The position numbers and the translations under genes are program-made. Below the pieces are notes generated by a model, which saw only the letters and a program-made list of their open reading frames with translations, was not told the origin of the DNA and searched no databases. A DNA stretch of 9,461 nt from positions 1 to 9,461 of the forward strand of contig PMCY01000049.1 in assembly GCA_003154255.1 (NCBI GenBank). Reading direction: 5' to 3'. Positions 1 through 4,677 of the stretch are shown piece by piece (the first letter of the stretch is position 1; the number at the start of each line of letters is the position of its first letter). The DNA comes from Candidatus Aminicenantota bacterium (GTDB taxonomy: Bacteria > Acidobacteriota > Aminicenantia > Aminicenantales > UBA4085).

Positions 1-123
1 GCCTATTCCCTGTTCAAAGAACAGGATATCGACGGGTTTCTCGTCGGTGGGGCTTCCCTCGAGGCGGAGTCGTTCCTCCGCATCGCCGGGGAAGCCGTGA
101 AGGCGTATAAGGAAGTCCAGTGA
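1..123 (+). CDS. tpiA: Triosephosphate isomerase, C-terminal fragment (5' truncated by window edge)
   Basis: The first 40 codons end at TGA 121-123 and read as the last part of a TIM barrel. The segment DGFLVGGASL matches the GGASL phosphate-binding loop near the C terminus of triosephosphate isomerase, followed by the usual final helix (SFLRIAGEAV). The enzyme interconverts dihydroxyacetone phosphate and glyceraldehyde 3-phosphate in glycolysis and gluconeogenesis, in the cytoplasm. Only the 3' end is present, so the catalytic Lys, His and Glu are outside the window. The stop codon overlaps the start of secG in a GTGA arrangement, implying cotranscription and translational coupling. The tpiA-secG order is common in bacteria. 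Identification rests on a short but characteristic segment. Confidence 0.88.
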   Translation, partial: AYSLFKEQDIDGFLVGGASLEAESFLRIAGEAVKAYKEVQ

Positions 124-566
124 GCGCGTTAATTACGATTATCCATGTGATCATTTGCGTCATCCTGATCATCGCCGTTCTGCTGCAATCGGGCAAGGCG
201 GCCGACCTGGCCGGCGCGTTCGGCGGCGGCGGGAGCGCCACGGCGTTCGGCCCCCGCGGCAACGCCTCCCTTCTCTCCAAGGTCACCGAGGTTTGCGCCA
301 TTCTCTTCATGGTCACATCGCTGGCCTTGTGGGTCCTGTCCGGAAAGGAAGGCAAGTCGGCCGTCAGCGGCGTGAAAGCGCCCCCGACCGCGGCCCAGAC
401 TGAGACCACGCAGCCGCCGGCGCCGCAAACCCAGAAGCCTGCGGCCGGCGAGGTGAAGAAAGACGAGAAGCCCGCGGCCGTTCAGGCCAAGCCGGTGACC
501 AAAGCCGCGACACCCCAGACCAAGCCCTCGACGACGCCGGTCAAACCTCCCGACGTCAAGAAATAA
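120..566 (+). CDS. secG: Protein-export membrane protein SecG
   Basis: SecG is the small non-essential subunit of the SecYEG translocon in the inner membrane and assists SecA-driven export. The 148-residue product has two hydrophobic helices (about residues 4-23 and 55-73). The connecting loop carries the hallmark LLQSGKAADLAGAFGGGGSATAFG region (residues 21-44). Residues after about 75 form a long hydrophilic tail rich in Pro, Ala, Lys, Thr and Gln, probably disordered; many SecG proteins end soon after the second helix. The start is GTG at 120, which shares bases with the tpiA TGA; AAGGAAG at 109-115 supplies the ribosome binding site. The tail keeps the same GC-rich codon pattern and runs unbroken to TAA. 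A tRNA-Leu gene follows after 17 bases, so both are probably on one transcript. Confidence 0.93.
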   Translation: MSALITIIHVIICVILIIAVLLQSGKAADLAGAFGGGGSATAFGPRGNASLLSKVTEVCAILFMVTSLALWVLSGKEGKSAVSGVKAPPTAAQTETTQPPAPQTQKPAAGEVKKDEKPAAVQAKPVTKAATPQTKPSTTPVKPPDVKK

Positions 567-583
567 ATCGTTCAGCCGATCGT

Positions 584-670
584 GCCGAAGTGGTGGAATT
601 GGCAGACACGCCAGCTTGAGGGGCTGGTGAGCCTTACCCGCTCGTAGGGGTTCGAGTCCCCTCTTCGGCA
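584..670 (+). tRNA. tRNA-Leu, anticodon GAG
   Basis: The 87-base class II tRNA has an acceptor stem GCCGAAG (584-590) pairing with CTTCGGC (663-669) and discriminator A at 670. The D-arm segment TGGTGGAATTGGCAGACACG is typical of tRNA-Leu. The anticodon stem CCAGC/GCTGG encloses the loop TTGAGGG, giving anticodon GAG, which reads CUC and CUU. A variable arm follows, then the T arm with GGTTCGAGTCC. The 3' CCA is not encoded, so it must be added after transcription. It sits 17 bases after secG with no obvious promoter of its own. The same neighbour pair, secG then tRNA-Leu(GAG) (leuU), occurs in Escherichia coli. No clear intrinsic terminator follows before the convergent thioredoxin gene. Confidence 0.96.
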
Positions 671-692
671 CTCCTTCTCATCCCATCCCCGA

Positions 693-1133
693 TCAGCCCT
701 TGGACGCCACCCACAGGGAAAAATCCGTCTCGTTCATGGCCCCGGAGACTCGGCCGATCTCGAATCCCTTCTTCAGCACCACGAACGTCGGCACGGCCTT
801 GATCTTGAAGGCTTGCGCCAGCTCCGGATTCTGGTCGGTTTCCACCTTGACGACCATCAGGCTGCCGGCCCGCCGCTTGGCCAGGCTTTCCAGGATGGGA
901 CGCATCATGTGGCAGGGCATGCACGTGGGCGAAGAGAAATCGAGCAGAACCGGAAGGGTCGCGTTCTGGATGAGGGCCACAACCTGTTCGGGGGGGAGCT
1001 CGAGAACCGTTCCCGGGACCGGCAGGGGCGTTTTGCAGCGGCCGCAAACGACCGCCTTGCTCCCCGCTCCCAGGGGATAGTTGTTCGTCGCTCCGCATTC
1101 GAGGCAGGAAACCTTCACCTTATCAGGAGTCAT
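693..1133 (-). CDS. Zinc-ribbon thioredoxin (thioredoxin 2 type) with CMPC active site
   Basis: This 146-residue protein is built like thioredoxin 2 (TrxC). An N-terminal zinc ribbon has two CxxC knuckles (C10/C13 and C30/C33) and is followed by a thioredoxin fold. The redox pair is C71 and C74 in TCMPC, where most thioredoxins have WCGPC. The buried aspartate equivalent (D65, six residues before C71) and the cis-proline (P115 in VPTF) are present, so the fold looks functional. It should catalyse thiol-disulfide exchange in the cytoplasm; the changed dipeptide and missing Trp imply an altered redox potential or partner set. The ATG overlaps the TGA of the upstream alkD-like gene as ATGA, with AAAGGGGA upstream as binding site, so the two are probably coupled. 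The gene ends 22 bases from the convergent tRNA. Confidence 0.88.
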   Translation of the reverse strand: MTPDKVKVSCLECGATNNYPLGAGSKAVVCGRCKTPLPVPGTVLELPPEQVVALIQNATLPVLLDFSSPTCMPCHMMRPILESLAKRRAGSLMVVKVETDQNPELAQAFKIKAVPTFVVLKKGFEIGRVSGAMNETDFSLWVASKG

Positions 1134-1918
1134 CGATTATCCCCTTTCGTATTTTTCAACAGCGTTTTTCGTTTGGCCTCGGGAAACCGTTCGATGGCGT
1201 AACGGACCGTGGTCCTTGGGATGGCGGGGCCATGCCGGAGAAGAAACTCTTCCAGCCGGGCGGCATCCTTCTTCCCCGCTTCGCGCAGCATCCAGCCGTT
1301 GGCTTTCTCCAGCAGATCGTCGCGAACCGGGAACATGCGCCCGGCGACGTCGTAGGCGGCATCCAGGAACCGGCCGTGCCGGGCCAGCGGGACGAAGGCC
1401 ACGATCGACGCCCGCCGCACCCAGCGGTCGGGGTGGGCCGTCCAGGCGGTGATTTCGCCGATCAGATCAGGATGTTTATCGATCAGCCAGGAAAGCGCCT
1501 CGGGGCAGAGGGCATCGACGCAGGCCCAGTTGTCGCAATAATCCGCGGCCAGCCAGCGTTTCAAGCGCGGGACTAGCTCCGGCGTGAATTTCTTCTTGAA
1601 CTTCAGGAGAAGCAGGATGGCCGAAGTCTTGGCTTCGAATGTCTTCCGCGGCAGGAGGATCTCGCACAGCGCCAGGGCGTCATCCAGCGCCCAATGGTCT
1701 CTGATCCGCCCATGGAACTCGTCCGCGAGAGCCCTCATCTGTGGCGCCGTCAAGCCATAGAATTCGACCGCTTCCTTGAAATAACGGCGGGCTCCGGCGG
1801 CCTTGACCGGATCCCCCTCCGTTTCCAACCGGGCCAGAATCTCCGCGGCGATCGCGGCAGGCGAATGCACATGCTTCTTCAATGGAGCCGGGCGGCGGCG
1901 TGCGGTGGTGGCGGTCAT
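1130..1918 (-). CDS. AlkD-family DNA alkylation repair glycosylase
   Basis: The 262-residue product matches the AlkD/AlkC-like HEAT-repeat DNA glycosylases, which excise positively charged alkylated bases such as N7-methylguanine and N3-methyladenine. The diagnostic residues align by spacing with Bacillus cereus AlkD: W131 and D135 (DNWACVD) correspond to W109 and D113, R169 (WVRRASI) to R148, and W209 (NGWMLRE) to W187. All the residues that stack on DNA and stabilise the excision are therefore kept. The helical solenoid runs from about residue 18 to the end, and a short basic N-terminal extension (TARRRPAPLKK) could contact DNA. The ATG at 1918 has GAGGA at 1931-1927 and a perfect extended -10 element just upstream. 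It is the first gene of a two-gene unit with the thioredoxin. A separate role for either protein is possible. Confidence 0.9.
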   Translation of the reverse strand: MTATTARRRPAPLKKHVHSPAAIAAEILARLETEGDPVKAAGARRYFKEAVEFYGLTAPQMRALADEFHGRIRDHWALDDALALCEILLPRKTFEAKTSAILLLLKFKKKFTPELVPRLKRWLAADYCDNWACVDALCPEALSWLIDKHPDLIGEITAWTAHPDRWVRRASIVAFVPLARHGRFLDAAYDVAGRMFPVRDDLLEKANGWMLREAGKKDAARLEEFLLRHGPAIPRTTVRYAIERFPEAKRKTLLKNTKGDNR

Positions 1919-1942
1919 CGTTGGTATCCTCGGCGCATGAGT

Positions 1943-1951
1943 ATTATATCA
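1943..1951 (-). promoter_or_regulatory. Extended -10 promoter of the alkD-thioredoxin unit
   Basis: On the minus strand a perfect TATAAT (1948..1943) is preceded by TGA, forming the TGnTATAAT extended -10 element. No good -35 box is visible at the normal distance, as expected for extended -10 promoters. Transcription would start near 1936, giving a leader of about 18 bases that just includes the GAGGA ribosome binding site at 1931-1927. The match and spacing are read directly; activity is inferred. Confidence 0.55.
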
Positions 1952-1994
1952 AATGGCCGGGACGGGACGATAGGATTCGTCTCCGCTCCGTTAC

Positions 1995-2012
1995 CCCTTT
2001 TCCGGAAGAGGG
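1995..2012. repeat. Palindrome upstream of the alkD promoter
   Basis: A dyad centred on CCGG (CCCTTTTCC facing GGAAGAGGG) has nine-base arms with a single G-T mismatch. It is flanked by an outer CTCCG (1986-1990) and CGGAG (2014-2018). It lies about 50 bases upstream of the predicted alkD transcription start, a position where an operator could sit. There is no adjacent U-tract, so it is not a convincing terminator. Function unknown. Confidence 0.4.
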
Positions 2013-2026
2013 ACGGAGAAGGCCGC

Positions 2027-2059
2027 CCTCGGCCCTCCCCGCGGATTCTGCGGCCGAGG
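2027..2059 (-). terminator. Inverted repeat after trpB2, possible weak terminator
   Basis: Perfect eight-base arms CCTCGGCC (2027-2034) and GGCCGAGG (2052-2059) enclose a 17-base loop, 13 bases downstream of the trpB2 stop. On the minus strand the stem is followed by GCGGCCTTCTCC, which lacks a proper U-tract. It may be a transcript-end stabilising hairpin or a non-canonical terminator. The repeat is seen; the terminator role is a guess. Confidence 0.35.
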
Positions 2060-2072
2060 ATCATCTCCGCAT

Positions 2073-3368
2073 TCAGTTCTTTCCGTTGGCCGCGTAGGCG
2101 TTCAAGTCGAGAAACCCGTGGCCCGAAAGGCCGAAAAGAATGATCTTTTCCCGGCCAAGCCGCTTGGCTTCGAGCGCTTCGGCGATGGCGGCCGCGACGG
2201 CATGGGCCGATTCCGGCGCCGGAAGGATGCCCTCGGCCTTGTAGAAAAGCCGAGCCGCATCGAAGACCGTTTTCGTGCTCACTGCCTGGGGTTCGACGAT
2301 TCCCTGGGCCGCAAGGCGGCTGACCAGCGGAGCCATGCCGTGATAGCGCAGGCCGCCGGCATGGATCGGTGCAGGAACGAAGTCCATTCCCAATGTATGC
2401 ATAAAGATGAGGGGGGTCATCCCGGCCGCGTCACCATGGTCATAGCGCAATTCGCCCTTGGTCAGCGAGGGACAGGCCTCGGGTTCGACGGCCAGGAAGC
2501 GGGTTGCGGGCCCCCCGGCCAGACGGCGGCGGATGAAAGGAAAAGCCAGTCCTCCGAAGTTCGATCCACCTCCGACACAGCCAATGACCGTGTCAGGCGA
2601 AATCCCGTAATCGGCCATCTGACTTTCCGCTTCCAGGCCGATGACCGACTGGTGCATGAGCACTGCGTCCAAAACCGATCCCAGCGAATAACGGCTGTTG
2701 GTCCCCTTCAAGGCCACCTCGAGGGCCTCGGAAATGGCGATGCCCAGGCTGCCGGGATGATCCGGGTCCTTTTCATAGAGCGTCCGCCCGAAACGGGTCT
2801 TGGGGCTGGGGCTTTCGTCGACCTCGGCGCCGAACATTTCCATCAGGGTCCGGCGGCCCGGCTTTTGCCGGTAGCTGACACGGACCATGAAAACCTTGAC
2901 CTTGATGCCGAACAGGGCTCCGGCGTGGGCCAACGCGCTGCCCCATTGGCCCGCCCCGGTTTCGGTGACCAGTGTCGTCAGCCCGTCCCGGGTGGCGAGA
3001 TAAGCCTGGACGAGGGCGGTGTTGCTCTTATGGCTGCCCATCGGCCCCGCGCCTTCATACTTGTAGAATATATGCGCGGGCGTTCCGAGGGCGTCTCTAA
3101 GTCCGGAGGCATAGACAAGAGGGGTCGGTCGGTAGAGAGCCATAGCCTTCCGGACTTCCTCGGGAATGGGGATAAAACGCTCCCGGCTCATCTCGTGTTC
3201 GATGAAACCTCTGGAGAAGACGGGGCTCCAATCGGCGGCCGTCAAAGGTTGACGCGTCCCGGGATGGAGCGCCGGGGGCGGGGGTTCGGGCAAATCGGCC
3301 TTGATATTATAAAACGCTTCGGGCAGATGGTGCGCCTCTTGGGGCGCGAAACGGGGAAAAGCGGGCAT
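2073..3368 (-). CDS. trpB2: TrpB2-type tryptophan synthase beta chain (PLP-dependent)
   Basis: The 431-residue product belongs to the TrpB2 branch of tryptophan synthase beta chains, which condense indole with L-serine to make tryptophan. The PLP lysine is K114 in GSHKSNTA. The catalytic glutamate region reads TETGAGQWG (E136), with Trp where classical TrpB1 has His. The phosphate loop is GCVGGGSN (264-270), and the cofactor-nitrogen serine lies in LSGHG near 414-418. The long N-terminal segment before RPTPL (80-84) is also typical of TrpB2. No trpA is present in the window, so it may act as a stand-alone or indole-salvage enzyme. The start chosen is ATG 3368, because AAAGGAG lies at 3383-3377; an upstream GTG at 3413 lacks a binding site. 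A 29-codon leader peptide with Trp-Trp precedes it on the same predicted transcript. Confidence 0.93.
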   Translation of the reverse strand: MPAFPRFAPQEAHHLPEAFYNIKADLPEPPPPALHPGTRQPLTAADWSPVFSRGFIEHEMSRERFIPIPEEVRKAMALYRPTPLVYASGLRDALGTPAHIFYKYEGAGPMGSHKSNTALVQAYLATRDGLTTLVTETGAGQWGSALAHAGALFGIKVKVFMVRVSYRQKPGRRTLMEMFGAEVDESPSPKTRFGRTLYEKDPDHPGSLGIAISEALEVALKGTNSRYSLGSVLDAVLMHQSVIGLEAESQMADYGISPDTVIGCVGGGSNFGGLAFPFIRRRLAGGPATRFLAVEPEACPSLTKGELRYDHGDAAGMTPLIFMHTLGMDFVPAPIHAGGLRYHGMAPLVSRLAAQGIVEPQAVSTKTVFDAARLFYKAEGILPAPESAHAVAAAIAEALEAKRLGREKIILFGLSGHGFLDLNAYAANGKN

Positions 3369-3376
3369 GATTGTAT

Positions 3377-3383
3377 CTCCTTT
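3377..3383 (-). promoter_or_regulatory. Ribosome binding site of trpB2
   Basis: AAAGGAG on the minus strand lies eight bases before ATG 3368 and fixes that start over the in-frame GTG at 3413. The GAAAGG part can pair, with one wobble, with TCTTTC at 3486-3481, immediately before the leader's Trp codons, so the site might be masked in one leader conformation. Confidence 0.75.
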
Positions 3384-3432
3384 CCAGTCAAATCGGGGGT
3401 TCCGGCCGCACAAAAGTCCGACGACTCGCGGG

Positions 3433-3480
3433 AAAAATGGCGCGGGGATGGATTTATAGGGCGGGAGGGGCCGCCCACCA
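3433..3480 (-). promoter_or_regulatory. Putative Trp attenuator stems and U-tract
   Basis: The tandem Trp codons TGGTGG (3480-3475) lie in the 5' arms of two alternative stems. GGGCGG (3476-3471) pairs perfectly with CCGCCC (3464-3459) around a six-base loop. TGGTG (3480-3476) can pair with CGCCA (3442-3438, one wobble), immediately followed by five Ts (3437-3433). A ribosome stalled on the Trp codons would prevent both stems. This is the logic of transcription attenuation, though the outer stem is short and the U-tract is only five bases. Pairings were found by eye and not scored for energy. Confidence 0.4.
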
Positions 3481-3543
3481 GAAAGAGAGAGCAGCGGAAG
3501 ACACCGGGCCGGAGAATCCGAGAGGTCTTCCGAGAGTAATCAT
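3454..3543 (-). CDS. Candidate 29-residue Trp-Trp leader peptide of trpB2
   Basis: On the minus strand an ATG at 3543 opens a 29-codon frame ending TAA at 3456-3454. The C-terminal part reads LSFWWAAPPAL, with the only two Trp codons adjacent (3480-3475). The frame lies within the predicted leader of trpB2, 85 bases upstream of the trpB2 start. Tandem Trp codons in a short leader ORF are the hallmark of ribosome-mediated attenuation, as in TrpL of enteric bacteria. No ribosome binding site precedes the ATG. The promoter -10 box ends at 3551, so transcription should start at about 3545-3543, making the message leaderless or nearly so. The peptide itself probably has no function beyond sensing charged tRNA-Trp. 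A chance small ORF cannot be excluded, but the Trp pair, gene context and start position agree. Confidence 0.62.
   Translation of the reverse strand: MITLGRPLGFSGPVSSAALSFWWAAPPAL
3495..3532 (-). repeat. Stem-loop inside the trpB2 leader ORF
   Basis: CGGAAGAC (3532-3525) and GTCTTCCG (3502-3495) form a perfect eight-base stem within the leader peptide codons. The loop contains a smaller CGGA/TCCG hairpin. TCCGGCC (3513-3507) in the loop is complementary over seven bases to GGCCGGA at 3407-3401, shortly before the trpB2 ribosome binding site. It precedes the Trp codons, so a translating ribosome would have to open it. It may act as a pause hairpin coupling polymerase and ribosome; that is inference. 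Confidence 0.45.
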
Positions 3544-3550
3544 GTGCGCC

Positions 3551-3579
3551 ATCTTAAGAAATACCCGTCGCCATGTCAA
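3551..3579 (-). promoter_or_regulatory. Sigma-70 promoter of the trpB2 leader and gene
   Basis: On the minus strand a perfect TTGACA (3579-3574), 17-base spacer and TAAGAT (3556-3551) form a near-consensus housekeeping promoter. The expected start is about 3545-3543, at the ATG of the leader peptide. The untranslated and leader region before trpB2 would be about 175 bases. It is back to back with the promoter of the GyrI-like gene; the two -35 boxes are 23 bases apart. Confidence 0.75.
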
Positions 3580-3602
3580 GAATAAGGCCGAACTGATATT
3601 TT

Positions 3603-3631
3603 TTGACCGGGCTGAATGCCTGTCATAAAAT
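3603..3631 (+). promoter_or_regulatory. Sigma-70 promoter of the GyrI-like gene
   Basis: TTGACC (3603-3608), a 17-base spacer and TAAAAT (3626-3631) are close to the housekeeping consensus. Transcription should begin near 3638, giving a leader of about 40 bases with AAAGGAG at 3664-3670. The promoter points away from trpB2, and the divergent pair shares a 23-base core that could hold a common regulator site, although no dyad was seen there. Confidence 0.75.
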
Positions 3632-3663
3632 ATCCTCCGGGGACGTGGATTTGCCCCCGTCGG

Positions 3664-3670
3664 AAAGGAG
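3664..3670 (+). promoter_or_regulatory. Ribosome binding site deciding the GyrI-like start
   Basis: AAAGGAG is followed by two adjacent in-frame ATGs at 3675 and 3678. The spacing is four bases to the first and seven to the second, which favours 3678. An in-frame upstream start at 3603 would fall inside the promoter -35 box and is excluded. Confidence 0.7.
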
Positions 3671-3677
3671 ATCGATG

Positions 3678-4256
3678 ATGAAAAAAAGTATGGCTTTTTT
3701 GGTGTTGATCCTTTTCAGTCTTGCGGCATCCGTCGGATCCTCCATGAGCACGCCGCAGGATCTCAGCCGCTATGATGTCCTCAAGGAGCCAAAGATCGCC
3801 CAACTTCCGGACCAGAAGATGCTCGTCGTCGAGTCTAAGGGCGACCCCGGGACATCGGCCGGACAGGCGTTCGGGATGCTGTACAAAATATTCTTCAGCA
3901 TCCCCGGGGCCCGGATGGCGCCGCCTCGAGCGCGATGGGCGGGCGATCTGAATATACCAAAGGATCAATGGGTCGGCCTTTTCGCTTTACCGCTCCCCGA
4001 CCAGGTCACAGCGCTTCCCCCCGGGTCGGCCGGGGCCAGAATAGAGGTCTGGGCGTACGGAGAAGTCGCCCAGATCCTCCACGTCGGTTCCTATGCCGAC
4101 GAGACTCCGACGATCCAAAAGCTTCTGGCATACATCGCCGGCCAGGGCTATGTCATTGCCGGGCCGCACGAAGAGGAATATCTGCGCGGCCCGGAGTCGG
4201 GACCGAACACGGCCGAATATCGGACGATCGTCCGTTACCAGGTCAGGAAGAAATAG
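3678..4256 (+). CDS. Exported GyrI-like / AraC effector-binding domain protein
   Basis: The 192-residue product begins with a Sec signal peptide: MKK, then a hydrophobic core to about residue 18 ending LAASVGSS. There is no lipobox Cys, so it is probably soluble in the periplasm or secreted. The rest resembles the GyrI-like small-molecule-binding fold found in SbmC and in the effector half of AraC/MerR-type regulators: two repeated strand-helix units and the C-terminal signature PHEEEYL followed by YRTIVRYQV. Trp residues and the glutamates in EEEYL are typical pocket residues of the family. No DNA-binding domain is attached, so it is not itself a regulator. The substrate is unknown; some family members bind hydrophobic cations and others hydrolyse small electrophiles. 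It has its own promoter, is divergent from trpB2, and its last 14 bases overlap the convergent acetyltransferase. Confidence 0.75.
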   Translation: MKKSMAFLVLILFSLAASVGSSMSTPQDLSRYDVLKEPKIAQLPDQKMLVVESKGDPGTSAGQAFGMLYKIFFSIPGARMAPPRARWAGDLNIPKDQWVGLFALPLPDQVTALPPGSAGARIEVWAYGEVAQILHVGSYADETPTIQKLLAYIAGQGYVIAGPHEEEYLRGPESGPNTAEYRTIVRYQVRKK

Positions 4257-4677
4257 GCCTGATATAGACCTCGTAGTCCCCCAGTGATTGGAATCCGGCC
4301 CGCTTGTAGAGATCGACGGCCCGGGTGTTGGCGCGGGCGACTTCCAGCTTCATCGGCAATCCGGCCGCCCGGGCGTGTTCGAGCGTCGCTTGCAGCAGGA
4401 TCTTGGACAGGCCCCGGCCCTGAAAGTCGAGTCCGACGGCGAAATGATGGAGGAGGAGCCTGCGGCCGTCGCAGGTGATCCAGGACGTTCCGACGATTCG
4501 GCCGCCGTCCGTTTCTTCCAGCAGGATAAGCCGGGCGAATTCCTGCCGCAGAGTCCGCTCGATCACGAAGGCGGAATCGCCCCGGCCGGGCGGAGCCATC
4601 CCGACGCCGCTCCAGAGGGCCTCGATCGCCGGAAAATCCCCGTTCCGGTAATCCCGGATACGATAAGACGTGCTCAG
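4243..4677 (-). CDS. GNAT family N-acetyltransferase, probable CTG start
   Basis: The product is a single GNAT domain of about 144 residues that transfers an acetyl group from acetyl-CoA to an unidentified amine. Motif A, the CoA pyrophosphate loop, reads HHFAVGLDFQGRGLS, with Q86-G-R-G-L-S. Motif B follows as ANTRAVDLYKRAGF, with N117 and Y124 as the usual general-acid tyrosine region. The domain begins with YRIRDYRNGDF. No ATG, GTG or TTG lies near this point. The best start is CTG 4677, which overlaps the TGA of the peptidase gene as CTGA and has GAGG eight bases upstream. An in-frame ATG at 4827 would add 50 basic, Pro/Arg-rich residues read out of frame through the peptidase gene. The gene is probably translationally coupled to the peptidase. 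It converges on the GyrI-like gene with a 14-base overlap. Confidence 0.83.
   Translation of the reverse strand: MSTSYRIRDYRNGDFPAIEALWSGVGMAPPGRGDSAFVIERTLRQEFARLILLEETDGGRIVGTSWITCDGRRLLLHHFAVGLDFQGRGLSKILLQATLEHARAAGLPMKLEVARANTRAVDLYKRAGFQSLGDYEVYIRPISS

Noticed and set aside
671..692. Terminator between tRNA-Leu and the thioredoxin gene
   Set aside because: The 22-base gap has no inverted repeat or T-run on either strand.
3369..3413. Upstream GTG start (3413) extending trpB2 by 15 residues
   Set aside because: No ribosome binding site precedes it, while ATG 3368 has AAAGGAG at ideal distance; the added residues do not look like part of the family.
2118..3539. Long plus-strand open frame (473 codons) opposite trpB2
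   Set aside because: It is the antisense of a clear PLP enzyme, its product shows no recognisable domain, and it runs through the trpB2 leader. GC-rich codon use commonly opens such shadow frames.
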